From Haplomitrium mnioides (Eukaryota > Marchantiophyta > Haplomitriopsida > Calobryales), in assembly GCA_049999725.1 (NCBI GenBank), contig JBNGIS010035560.1, forward strand, positions 1-35,755: DNA of 35,755 bases, in the 5' to 3' direction. Positions 11,310-22,782 of this stretch are shown here, piece by piece; the stretch's first letter is position 1; each line of letters opens with the position of its first letter. The position numbers and the translations under genes were made by a program. The notes under the pieces were generated by a model. That model did no database searches and was not told where the DNA came from. It saw nothing but the letters and a program-made list of their open reading frames with translations.

Positions 11310-11680
11310 CCGAAGGTCAACCTCGGAAGAAGGGTCTGTGCGACGGTCCGCCTACCCCTTTGCGGGGCGGCGTCGGACGGCGGCCTTCGGACAACATAGC
11401 GCCTTGGGAAGCACATAGGGGGTTCCATAGGTCAACCTTGGAAGGAAGTAAGCCGACGGTTCGCCTACCCCTTTGCAGGGCGGCGTCGGACGGCGCCCTT
11501 CGGAGGACGTGGCGACTCTAGGGACCCCGAAGCAACTCACGGAACACGCGGTGCAAGGAGGAGAGTTCACCGGACCTCGAGCAACGTACGGGTCAACTAC
11601 GGAAGGAGCAGTCAGCGCGACGGTCAGCCTACCCTCTTGCGAGGCAGCGTCGGACGGCGGTGCAGTAGACGACGTGGCGT
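11310..11680 (+). repeat. GC-rich hairpin-forming repeats in element C
   Basis: Three copies of a GACGGTCCGCCTACCCC module begin at 11,342, 11,455 and 11,619 (spacing 113 and 164). Each is followed by TTTGC and GGGGCGGCGTCGGACGG or a variant. CGCC/GGCG and CCCC/GGGG arms can pair. The spacing is the same in element D. Confidence 0.8.
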
Positions 11681-12017
11681 GAGGAGAAGAAAGAGGGATC
11701 TATGAGAGAATCTGTAGAGATCCGTGGAGTGGGTTCCGCGGGGCACTTCAAAACTCGGTTCCGAAGAGCCTCTTCAGACTTGGTTATGCGGGAATCTACG
11801 GAATCTCTTCCCGCAAGATTCCTCGGAGCTCCCCGTAAAATTACCGTTGTACTTGTCTTTCTCGATCAATCGAAGGGACACGCGGCTTGATTTCTCATTC
11901 CGTGGTAATTGGATTAATAGACAAAGGAGCCACTCGTCGCATTCTCCCACTTCGAGCTCAATAGCCATAACGACTATTCATCGGATCGAGCTTCGGGGTA
12001 TCACCGCTCATAGGGAG

Positions 12018-12024
12018 TATATAT
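12018..12024 (+). promoter_or_regulatory. TATA-like sequence in element C
   Basis: TATATAT follows GGGAG and precedes CGTTTGCCTTC. Element D has the degenerate TATACA at the matching place (35,472-35,477), with GGGAG before it and GGTTGATGCAC downstream in both. The C copy could act as a promoter. Confidence 0.35.
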
Positions 12025-12091
12025 CGTTTGCCTTCAATTATGTTCAGGTTGATGCACAAGCAATCTCAGGGTGCGAGGCGACTGCATGCGA

Positions 12092-12640
12092 AGAGGAATC
12101 GCAACGAAGGAAGGTTGGACTAAGAATTCACTGAGAAGACCACGTGAAGCAGGGGTACTAGCTCTATGGGGCCAAGGGGATTCGAACGTGGATTGGAGGG
12201 GGCGAGGATTGCAGAGTGAGGAGCTCTGGATGCTCGGGCGATCCAGGGAACTCATCCTTGCTGGTGGACCAGAGCGGAGGGTTACTAATACGGGGTTTCG
12301 ATTGGATTCTGGCCAGCTAAGACTTCGAGAGAGGCCACCATGGAAGGACTTGGGGTCATCTCTGCATTCTCTGTGTAGGAGCATCATGATATGAGGACAA
12401 GGAAATCGCAACGAGGGGCGGCTGGAGTGGGAATTCAATGAGGAACTACTAGCTCCAAGGGGCCAAGAGGATTCAGATGTGGACTGGAGGGGCGCCGATG
12501 ATTGCAGAGTGAGGAGCTCTGGATGCTCAGGCAATCCAGAGAACTCATCCTTGTTGGTGGACCAGAGCTGAGGGTTACTGAAACGATAGTTTGAAGGGAT
12601 TCCGATTGGTTATGACTTCGGGAGAGGCCGCCGAGTGAGG
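12092..12640 (+). repeat. ~310-bp imperfect tandem duplication in element C
   Basis: GAATCGCAACGA-like sequence occurs at 12,092 and 12,402. Both units carry GAGGAGCTCTGGATGCTC, then CTCATCCTTG and GGTGGACCAGAGC, then a GAGAGGCC block. Element D shows only one unit in its visible part. Confidence 0.75.
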
Positions 12641-13390
12641 AGCTTGGGGTTGTCTCTGCCATTCTTTGTGTGTGAGTATCAGCTTAGAGTGTTCGGAGTA
12701 CACTTTGGTGTGTTTCTTCAAGTAGAGCTAAGAGGGGGGGTTGTGCTAGTGCCTCCGCACTGCGCGGGACGACTCGTTGAGGCTCGGGGGTGGAGTGGGC
12801 TACCTGCAGTTGGTAAAGTTGTCTTCCAGAGGTGGAAGTCAAAGAAACTCTCTTCCTAGCCTGAGGAAGTAAAAACAAGGATCCTCGCGAGGGAAGTTAA
12901 AAAACTATCTGGAGAGGAGGGTGTGTGGGTTGCTGGGCTACAGGTTGTAAGGCAACAGGACTCATAAGGGAAGTATCATTTGGTAGAAATCCAGAGGGCC
13001 TTCAAGGACTCTGTTTTCTCTTGCACATAGTGTATAAATTTGTTATTCATATATGTGTAGGTTAGATTTCCTTTCTGCATTGTGTTGTAGAGTTGTATTA
13101 GCTTAGAAGACATCATGATAGTTGAGTAGACCCTGGGAACCGCCTTGAAAGGGGAGTCCAATCCCTTGACACAAGTCTGGTATCCTTGGGGTAAATGCTC
13201 TCTATTCTGATTTTGTTGCATAGATTAGGACTTAGTGCATTCTAGGATAGTTAGGAATCTCTGGATCAGCGCTGTGACCACCTTGAGAGGGGGAGTCCAG
13301 ACCTCTGGTAGTGTTCAGTTGTGCAGGTCACCAGCACCATTTTGCCTAAGCACAAATAAGGTGGCAGGGCCTAAGTCATTGGGTCATATG

Positions 13391-13396
13391 AATAAA
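13391..13396 (+). promoter_or_regulatory. Possible polyadenylation signal AATAAA in element C
   Basis: It matches AATAAA at 195-200 in element X, at the same distance from the element end. Confidence 0.35.
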
Positions 13397-13652
13397 GCGG
13401 AAGAATCACACAAATCACAGCTGGGTGTTATGGATGTGGACCTGAGAAGGGTCGAGTAACTGACTTGAGTATAACAAGAAGAAGAGTGAGAAATGCATCT
13501 AAGGCTTGTAAGGAGATGATGAGTCCTTAAGGTTTGAAAGTGGTAACTAGCAAGGGGCCATCTCAAAAAAGAACCTGAAAGCCCGTAAATCGTCCTCCCT
13601 TGCAACCAGAGCGGGACCTGAAAAGGTTAAGGCTTGAAACAGGGGAGCGACA

Positions 13653-14284
13653 AGATGGGTGAGTGGAGATAGAGTAGCAAGGAGAATATAGTTTCTAGTG
13701 TTGTTGTGTTTGCAGAGTGATGTTGGGAGAATTGGAAGAGATAAAGATAGTTATGTACATGGATAGGAAAGTCATTTTGTTAGATTCAGCTTTTGGGTTA
13801 TGATTTCCATTTTGTTGAGAGAATAAATTAGATAGCTATGGGTGTTTGGGTGTTGGAGTAGCTGGCCTTATTGATAGTTTAGTACTTGGTAGGAGTGTTT
13901 AGCCTTGGTGGGGTTATGATGCAAACTCTAGAAGGATGCTGCAAGACCATTACTGTGTAATAATTGCATACCCTCTTGTTCATAAGAGGTGACATTGAAT
14001 ATTTGCAATCAAGAGTTACATCAAGCACAATGTTGGATGTACCCTGAATCATTTGAGTTGTGTTTGCTCTATATGTGGTGAGGAGAAAGACAAGTCTGTC
14101 TTGTGTTTGGTGAGTTTGAGAGTAGTGTGGAAAGGTCAAGTGAGAAGTTCAGGATTGTTAAGACTTGAATTCAGTAACAAAGATGCTGAGGCCGTCTCAT
14201 TAAAGACCCTAGTTACTCTTTGTCACCCTTTTTTTTCTGAACTAGCCTCAAACAGGTGTTAAGAGAGGAGGAAGGGGAGTGACA
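13653..14284 (+). mobile_element. Element A, segment 3 (3' end)
   Basis: Continues A after the C insertion and ends GGGGAGTGACA at 14,284. It aligns with the minus strand of 5,300-4,480 (3' end of B), including GGTGGGGTTATGATGC and GCCGTCTCATTAAAG. The chromovirus reading frame resumes immediately after it. Confidence 0.82.
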
Positions 14285-14434
14285 AGGCAGCATACACAAG
14301 TTCAATACAAGGTTTTGTGGAAAAGCTATCCACTTCATGATGCTACTTAGGAACCTTCTTCAAATCTTGATAATGCTCAAGAAGCTATTAAAATTTTTGA
14401 AAGTTGCGGTAATGACAAGGATGTCATCGACTAG
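14285..14434 (+). pseudogene. Chromovirus chromodomain, C-terminal part (decayed)
   Basis: This is the remainder of the gene broken at 1,664. After the target duplication the frame reads on from 14,288 to a stop TAG at 14,432-14,434. The segment has the typical end of a chromodomain: a VLWKSYP motif, then an acidic/aromatic stretch and NLDNAQEAIKIF. A TAG at 14,348-14,350 stands where this domain family normally has the Trp of its 'WEP' motif. Removing one copy of the duplication restores the frame with 461-1,664, which ties the two halves together. Chromodomains bind methylated histone tails and can steer integration to heterochromatin. Confidence 0.85.
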
Positions 14435-14447
14435 ACGGCGGGGATTA
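14435..14447 (+). other. Polypurine-like tract before the 3' LTR
   Basis: ACGGCGGGGATTA lies between the pol stop codon and the TGTAATAG that opens the LTR. This is the position of the plus-strand primer in LTR retrotransposons. It is short and not a pure purine run. Confidence 0.5.
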
Positions 14448-14861
14448 TGTAATAGTACAAGCATAAGATTGTGCTATTTATAAGAAAATAGAGAGGAGTG
14501 AAGGAAGTGGTAGTGAGTCCCTTTTAGGAAAAAGATTGGATTACTTGCTTTTGAAGTCAAACTTTTAGGTTACTTGCTTTCGAAGTCACTTTTGGTAGAG
14601 AGTCACCTTTACGGCTTGAATTAGAAGTGACTTGTAAGTGAAGAAAGAGGAAGGACACCCTCTTCTCTTGTATAAATAGAAGGGCTTCTTAGCTCCACTC
14701 TTCATTCTGGAGTTCCTCTCAATTCGGTTTGGCTCTTTGGTTGTTTGGCTTTGGCTAGCACTCTTGGCTTTGGTTTGCTTATTGGCCTTGAGTTGTGTAA
14801 CTTTTTTAGAGTTGTCTTGAAGTATTACTTATTTGGAAGTCGGTCTTTGAGTTCTTTTACA
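14448..14861 (+). mobile_element. 3' LTR of the chromovirus
   Basis: A 414-bp segment starting TGTAATAG and ending TTTTACA, so its ends are TGTAA/TTACA-like. It follows the pol stop and polypurine-like tract and contains TATAAATA (14,671-14,678). At 14,862 the sequence changes at once to satellite (CTTTGCATATAATTT, the second half of unit 4). The chromovirus therefore inserted into the satellite array, and satellite probably lies upstream of the window too. The 5' LTR is not in the window, so divergence of the pair cannot be measured. Confidence 0.8.
14671..14678 (+). promoter_or_regulatory. TATA box of the chromovirus LTR
   Basis: TATAAATA lies 224 bases into the LTR and is followed by a pyrimidine-rich stretch suitable for a start site about 30 bases on. 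This is the usual U3/R layout. Confidence 0.65.
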
Positions 14862-17837
14862 CTTTGCATATAATTTGAATTATTCCAACCAAAGATCTCT
14901 TGGAAATTCTATTGTTTTTAATCAATTACAACCCATGACTTCAAATGTTTGGAGTTTTTTCATTCTAACACAAACAAGGACCTTTGAGTTGTGTGATTTG
15001 AACCAATGCAGTACAATCCAACATCTCAAGTCATTTGTATATAATTTAATCCATTCCAACAAAAGATCTCATATAATTTTTTTATTTTATTCAATCCATC
15101 ACAACCTATGATCTTCGACTGTTGAATTTCATTTATTAGATCACAAACCAAAGATCATCGAGTATTGTGATTTGAATCAATCAAATAGAATCTAAGATCT
15201 CGATGCCTGTGCATATAAATTAATACATTCCAACCAAAGACCTCATAGATATTTGATTCCATTTTGTTCATCACAACCGATGATCTCTTAATGTTCAGAT
15301 TTTAGTTATTTCATCACAACTAAAGATCTTTGAGTGTTGTGATTTGAACCAATCCAATATCCAATACAACCCAAGATCTTGAAGCCGTTGGATATAATTT
15401 AGTCCATTCCAACCAAAGATCTCATAGAATTTCAATTATATTTAATCTTCCACAACCCATGATCTCCAAGTGTTGAAATTTATTTACTCTATCACAACAA
15501 AAAATCTTCAAGTGTTGTGATTTGAACCAATTCAATACAACCCAAAGTCTTGAAGACTTTGCACATAATTTCATCTCTTCCAACCAAAGATCTCATATAA
15601 TTTTGATTTGATTTAACCCACTACAACCCATGATCTTCGAGTGTTTGGATTTTCTTATTGCATCACAGTCCAAGATCTTTGAGTGTTGTGATTTGAAACA
15701 ATTTAATACAACCCAAGATCTCAAAGCCTTTGTATAAAATTTAATCTATTCCAACCGAAGATCTCATAGAATTTTGATTTAATTTAGTCCATCACAACCT
15801 ATTATTTATGAGTGTTGGATTTTATTTATTCAATCAAAACCAAAGATCTTCGAGTGTTGTGATTTGAACCAATCCAATACAACCCAAAATCTTCACACCT
15901 TTGCACATAATTTAGTGCATTCCAACCAAAGATCTCAGAGAATTTTAATTTTATTTAATCTACCACAACCCATGATCTTTGAGTGTTGAAATTTATTTAC
16001 TTGATCACAACCAAAAATCTTCAAGTGTTGTGATTTGAACCAATTTATTACAACCCAATATCTCCAAGACTTTGCATATAATTTCATCTTTTCCAACCAA
16101 AGATCTCATAGAATTTTGATTTGATTTAACCCATCACAACCCATGATCTTGGAGTGTTTGGATTTTCTTTGTTCCATTACAATCCAAGATCTTTGAGTGT
16201 TGTGATTTGAAACAATTCAATACAACCCAAGATCTCAAAGCCTTTACATAAAATTTAATCTATTCCAACCAAAGATCCCATAGAATTTTGATTTAATTTA
16301 ATCCATCACAACCTATGATCTCCAAGTGCTGGATTTTATTTATTCAATCAAAACAAAATATCTTTGAGTGTTGTGATTTGAACCAATCCAATACAATCCA
16401 AGATCTCAAGACTTTGCAGAAAAATCAATCTATTCCAACCAAACACCTCATAGATTTTTGATTTTATTTAATCCATCACAACCTATGGTCTCTAAGTGTT
16501 TGGGTTTTATTTATTCTATCACAACCGAAAGTATTCGAGCGTTGTAATTTGAACCGATCAAATACAACCCAAGATCTTGAAGCCTTTGCATACAAGTTAA
16601 TCCATTTCAACCAAAGATCTCATGGAAATTCTAATTTATCTAATCCATCACAACCCATGCTCTACGAGTGTTTGGATTTTGTTCATTCTATGGCAACCAT
16701 AGATCTTTGAGTGTTCTGATTTGAACCAATCCAATACAACTCAAGATCTAGAAGCCTTTGTATATAATTTAGTCCATTCCAACAAATATCCCATGGAAAT
16801 TCAATTTTCTTCAATCTATAACAACCAATGATCTTCGAGTGTTTGAATTTTATTTATTCCATCACAATCCAAGTTTTTTGAGTGTTGTGATTTGAACTAA
16901 TTCAATATAACCCAAGATGTCAAAGCCTTTGCACAAAAGTTAATCTATTTCAACCAAAGATCCCATAGAATTTTGATTTTTTTAATCCATCACAACCCAT
17001 GATCTTTGAGTGTTGGATTTTACTTATTCCATCAAAACCAAAGATCTTCAAGTGTTGTGATTGAACCAATCCAATACAACCCAAAATTTCAAAGACTTTC
17101 CATGAAATTCAATCTATTTCAACCAAACACCTCATTAGCCTTCAATTTTATTTAATCCATCACAACCCATCGTCTCGAGGTGTTTGTGTTTTATTTATTC
17201 CATCACAACCAAGGATCTTTGAGTGTTTCGATTTGAACCAATCAAATACAATCAAAGATCTCCAGGTGTTTGCATACAATTTAATCCATTCCAACCAAAG
17301 ATCTCATATAATTTTGATTTTATTTAATCTATCACAACCCATCATCTCCGAGTGTTTGGATTTTATATATTCTATCACAACCGAAGATCTTTGAGTGTTG
17401 TGATTTGAACCAATCCAATACAACCCAAGATCTCAAGGCTTTTGCATATAATTAATCTATTCCAACCAAAGAACTCATAGAATTTCTATTTTATTTAATC
17501 CATCACAACCTATAATGTCGGAGTTTCGGGTTTTATTTGTTCCATCACAATCAAAAATCTTCTAGTGTTGGTATTTGAACCAATCCAATGCAACTCAAGA
17601 TCTCAAAGCTTTTGTATATAATTAATCCATTCCAACAAAAGATCTGATAGAATTTCAATTTGTTTTAATCTATCACAACCCATGTTCGCCGAGTGTTTGG
17701 ATTTTATTTATTCCATTACACTCAAAGATCTTCAAGTGTTGTGATTTGAGGCAATACAATACAACCCAAGATCCTGAAGCCTTTGCATAGAATTTTATCC
17801 ATTCCAACCAAACACCTTATCGACTTTTGATTGTTTT
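14862..17837 (+). repeat. 172-bp satellite array, block I (~17 monomers)
   Basis: Head-to-tail monomers of about 172 bp. Each monomer is four units of 43 bp beginning TCCAWNNCAACC, with GATCT at unit positions 16-20. Monomers differ by many substitutions and small indels. No gene lies here; the short open frames are satellite readings. The block ends in unit 1, about 34 bases in, at the 600-bp insert. Confidence 0.95.
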
Positions 17838-18437
17838 CACCTAGGCTAACTAAACTTAGTTGTTTAACTATTCTACTCTAGTTAGTGACTTTATAATGTG
17901 TATATAACTTCCCATCTAACTATACACTCTAAAAGGGATGTATATATCTGGCAGCATGGAATAACATGATATGTGATGAGATGTTGAGTGAATAAGCTAA
18001 TGCGTTGCTTCTAGCACGTCATCAGTTCGATAGTAGAATTTGTTTTTGAATTTTTTTCAAACAATTACATTTCTCATTTCCAAATCATAATTTTTTTCCT
18101 TCAACTTAATTGTAGTTGCAAGCACATTTTCCGCAAGCACTCGGGTCAAAGCCTGGTCAAGTCGGATTAAACAATAGTCAAGTTGCGTTTGCTAGATACG
18201 AGCTCAATGTGAGAGATATGCAACTTCGAATATGTTGCAAAATTACTTGGAGTATCAATGACAAGCTGGAGAATCTTGCATTTTTTTCTACTCAAGGCTG
18301 AACCTCAAACCACCATATGAGAGTCAGTGACAAGGATTTTGCACTCTTCTTGAATGTTAACACCACCAACAGTGCATTGGAACAATAAGGGGACAAAGTT
18401 TTTGATATGCAATTTGAAGATAACAAAAGATTGAAAT
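17838..18437. other. Non-satellite insert of ~600 bp in the array
   Basis: Sequence unrelated to the satellite. Satellite phase is nearly continuous across it (unit 1 end to unit 2 start), so it is an insertion and not a rearrangement. Near its left end are several AACTA/TAGTT repeats, including AACTAAACTTAGTT. I see no clear terminal repeats or target duplication. It includes a small exon-like frame (18,115-18,301). Confidence 0.7.
18115..18301 (+). pseudogene. Exon-like 61-codon fragment of unknown gene
   Basis: An open frame that begins right after a good plant 3' splice-site context: a T-rich tract, CTTCAACTTAAT and TTGTAG ending at 18,114. The product is of mixed composition (NSQVAFARYELNVRDMQLR and TWSINDKLENLAFF), unlike the K/N/I-rich satellite readings, and ends at TGA 18,299-18,301. 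I do not recognise the family. It may be a captured or stranded exon, or chance. Confidence 0.3.
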
Positions 18438-18445
18438 CACTCATC

Positions 18446-21430
18446 ACAATCCATGATCTAGGAGTGTTGAATTTTATTTACTCCATCATAGCCAAAGATC
18501 TTTAAATGTTGTGATTTGAACCAAGCAAATACAACCCAAGATCTTGAAGACTATCCATATAATTTAATCTATTCCAACCAAAGATCTCATGAAATTTCCA
18601 TTTTATTTAATTTATCACAACTCATGATCTTTGAGCGTTTGGATTTTCTTAATTCTATCACAACCAAAGATATTCAAGTGTTGTGATTTGAACCAATCCA
18701 ATACAAGCCAAGATCCTAAAGCTTTTGCATATAATTCAATCATTTCCAACAAAAGATCTTATAGAATTTTGAAATCATTTAATCCACCACAACCCATGAT
18801 CTCTCAGTGTTTGATTTAATTTGTTTTATCACAACCAAAGATATTCAAAAGTTGTGATTTGAACCAATCTAACACAACCTAAGATCTCAAAACCTTTGCA
18901 TATTATTTAACCCATTCCAACCAAAGATCTCATACAGTTTTGATTTGACTTAATCCATCACATCCCATGATCTCCAAGTGTTTGGATTTTATTTATTCCA
19001 TCATAGCTGAAGATCTTGGAGTGTTGTGATTTGAACCAATTCAATGCAACCCAAGATCTCAAAGCCTTTGCATATAATACAATCCATTCTAATCAAAGAT
19101 CTCATAGAATTTTGATTTAATTTCCATCACAACCCATGATTTTTGTGTGTTTGGATTTTGTTTATTCCATGACAATCGAACATCTTCAAGTGTTGTGATT
19201 TAAACTAATTCAATACAACCCGAGATCTTGTAGCTTTTGCATATAATTGAATCCATTTCAACCAAAGATCTCATAGAATTTTGATTTTATTTAATCAATC
19301 ACAACTCATGATCATCGAGTGTTGAATTTTATTAACTCCATCGCAACCAAAGATCTTTGAGTGTTGTGATTTGAACCAATACAATCCAAGACTATCTTGC
19401 ATATAGTTTAATCCATTCTAACCAAAGATCTTTTAGAATTTTGATTTTCTTAATTCCTTCACAACCCATGATCTCCGAGTGTTTGGATTTTATTTATTCC
19501 ATCACAATTGAAGATCTTTAACTATTGTGACTTATCAATTCAATAAAACCCAAGATCTCAAAGCCTTTGCAAATAATTGAATCCATTTCAACCAAAGCTC
19601 TCATACAATGTCGATTTTATTTAATCCATCACAATCCATGATCTGGGAGTGTTGAATTTTATTTACTCCATCATAGCCAAAGATCTTTAAATGTTGTGAT
19701 TTGAACCAAGCAAATACAACCCAAGATCTTGAAGACTATTCATATAATTTAATCTATTCCAACCAAAGATCTCATGAAATTTCCATTTTATTTAATTCAT
19801 CACAACTCATGATCTTTGAGCATTTGGATTTTTTTAATTCTATCACAACCAAAGATCTTCAAGTGTTGTGATTTAAACCAATCCAATACAAGCCAAGATC
19901 CTAAAGCTTTTGCATATAATTCAATCATTTCCAACAAAAGATCTTATAGAATTTTGAAATCATTTAATCCACCACAACCTATGATCTATGAGTATTTGAT
20001 TTAATTTGTTTTATCACAACCAAAGATATTCAAGTGTTGTGATTTGAACCAATCCAAGACAGCCCAAGATCTCAAAACATTTGCATATTATTTAACCCAT
20101 TCCAACCAAAGATCTCATAGAATTTTGATTTGATTTAATCCATCACATCCTATGATCTCCAAGTGTTTGGATTTTATTGATTCTATCATAGCGGAAAATC
20201 TTCAAGTGTTGTTATTTGAACCAATTTAATAAAACCCAAGATCTCAAAGCCTTTGCATATAATACAATTCATTCCAACCAAAGATCTCATAGAATTTAGA
20301 TTTAATTTCCATCACAACCCATGATCTTTGTGTGTTTGGATTTTGTTCATTCCATGACAACCTAACATCTTCAATTGTTGTGATTTAAACTAATTCAACA
20401 ACCCCACATCTTGTAGCCTTTGCATACAACTAAATCCATTTCAACCACAGATCTCATAGAATTTTGATTTTATTTAATCCATCACAACTTATGATCATCA
20501 AGTGTTGAATTTTATTAATTCCATCACAACCAAAGATCTTTGAGTGTTGTGATTTGAACCAAGAAAATCCAAGATCTTGAATTCTTTGCATATAGTTTAA
20601 TCTAGTCCAACCAAAGATTTTATAGAATTTTGATTTTTTTAATTCCTTCACAACCTATGATGTCCAATTGTTTGGATTTTATTTATTCCACAACAATTAA
20701 AGATCTTTGACTATTATGACTTGAACCAATTCAATACAACTTAAGATCTCAAAGCCTTTGCAAATAATTGAATCCATTTAAACCAAAGCTCTCATACAAT
20801 GTTGATTTATTTAATCCATCACAACCCATGATCTACGAGTGTTGAATTTTATTAACTCCATCACAACCAAAGATCTTTAAGTGTTGTGATTTGAACCAAT
20901 CAAATACAACCCAAGATCTTGAAGCCTTTCCATATAATTTAATCCATTCCAACCAATGATCTCATGAAATTTCCATTTTATTTAATCCATCACAAATTAT
21001 GATCTCAGAGTGCTTGGATTTTTTTTGTTCCATCAAAACCAAAGATCTTCAAGTGTTGTGATTTGAACCAATCCAATACAAGCCAAGATCTCAAAGCTTG
21101 TGCATATAATTCAATCATTTCCAACAAAAGATCTTATAGAATTTTGAATTCATTTAATTCACCACAACCCATGATCTTCTAGTGTTTGATTTAATTTGTT
21201 CCATCACAACCGAAGATCTTCAAGTGTTGTGATTTGAACCAATCCAACACAACCTAAGATCTCAAAACCTTTGCATAAAATTTAACCCATTCCAACCAAA
21301 GATCTCATAGAAACTTGATTTGATTTAATCCATCACATCCCATAATCTCCAAGTGTTTGGATTTTATTCATCCTATCACAACCAAAGATCTTGGAGTGTT
21401 GTGATTTGAACCATTTCAATATAACCCAAG
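18446..21430 (+). repeat. Higher-order satellite repeat, ~1,185-bp period, 2.5 copies
   Basis: Copy 1 (18,446) and copy 2 (19,631) are offset by 1,185 bases and differ at only about four positions in the first 200 by my reading. A shared marker TTGATTTAATTTGTT lies at 18,811, 19,996 and 21,186. Copy 3 (from about 20,821) is more diverged and stops matching near 21,430. The period is seven monomers with small deletions. Confidence 0.85.
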
Positions 21431-22782
21431 ATCTCGAGCCCTTTGCATGACTTAATCCATTCCAACCAAAGATCTTACAGAATTTCAATTTTATTTAATC
21501 CATCACAACCTATGATCTTGGAGTGTTTGGATTTTATTTATTCCATCACAAGCAAAGATCTTTGAGTGTTGTGATTTGAGCCAATCCAAAACAACCCAAG
21601 ATATCAAAGCCTTTGCATATAATTTAATTCATCCCAACCAAACATCTCATAGAATTTTGGTTTTATTTAATCCATCACAACCCATGATCTCTAAGTGTTG
21701 AAATTCACTTATTCCATCAACATCAAAGATCTTTGAGTGGGTTGATTTGAACCAATCCAATGCAACCCAATATGTCAAAGGCTTTGCATATAATTTAATC
21801 CCTTTCAACCGAAGATTTCAGAGAATTTCCATTTTTTTAGTCTATCACAACCCATGATCTCCAAGTGTTTGGTTTTTATCTATTCTATCACAATCAAAGA
21901 TCTTTGAGTGTTGTGATTTGAACCAATTCAATACAACCCAAGGTCTCGAAGCCATTGCATATAGCTGAATCCATTTCAACAAAAGATCTCATAGAATTTA
22001 GATTTGATTGAATCAATCACAACTGGTAATATCTGAGTGTTTGCATTTTATTCACTCCATTACAATCGAGGATCTTTGAGTGTTGTGATTTGAACCAATC
22101 CAATATATTGCAAGATCTTAAAGCCTTTGCATTAAAGTTAATCCATTCCAACCAAAGATCTCATAGAATCTTGATTTGATTTAATCCATCACAACCTATG
22201 ATCTCCAAGTGTTTGGATTTCATTTATCCTATAGCAACCAAAGCTCTTTGAGTGTTGTGATTTGAACCAATCCAATACAACCCAAGATCTCGAAGCATTT
22301 GCATATAATTTAATCAATTCCAACCAAAGATCTCATAGAATTCTTATTTGATTCAATCCATCACAATCTATCATCTATGAGTGCTTGGATTTTATCTATT
22401 CTATCACAATCGAAGATCATTGAATGTTCTCATTTGAAGTGATCTAATACAACCCAAGATGTTGAAGCATTTGGATATAATTTAGTCCATTCCAACCAAA
22501 GATCTTATGGAATTTTTTTTTTTTTTAATCCATCGCAACCTATAATCTCCAAGTGTTTGGATTTTATTTATTCCATCAAAATCCAAGATCTTTTAGTGTT
22601 GTGACCTGAACCAATGCAATACAACCTAAGATCTCAAAGCCTTTGTGTACAAGTTGATTCATTCTACTTAACTAACTCATAGAACTTTGATTTTATTTAA
22701 TTCTCCACAATCAATGATCGCCAAGTGTTAAATTTTGTTTCTCCCATCACAACCAAAGATCTTCAAGTGTTGTGATTTGAAC

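Larger units (their letters stand above)
9817..13652 (+). mobile_element. Element C: complete TGTCA-family LTR-like element nested in A
   Basis: Starts TGTCAGCCAG, ends GGGGAGCGACA, 3,836 bp, with flanks GGATG (9,812-9,816) and AGATG (13,653-13,657) as a 5-bp target duplication with one mismatch. Modules in order: 5' end (9,817-10,380), CACTTA..GGTTCCGAT block (about 10,505-10,575), ~47-bp repeats (10,600-11,010), GC-rich repeats (11,310-11,680), TATATAT (12,018-12,024), a 310-bp tandem duplication (12,092-12,640), and a 3' part ending like element X. The beginning and end of C are not repeats of each other, so C is not LTR-internal-LTR. It is closest to element D. No protein is recognised. 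Confidence 0.83.

Noticed and set aside
9817-13652. Element C as a full LTR-internal-LTR retrotransposon
   Set aside because: Its first and last several hundred bases are not copies of each other, and no gag or pol reading frame is present.
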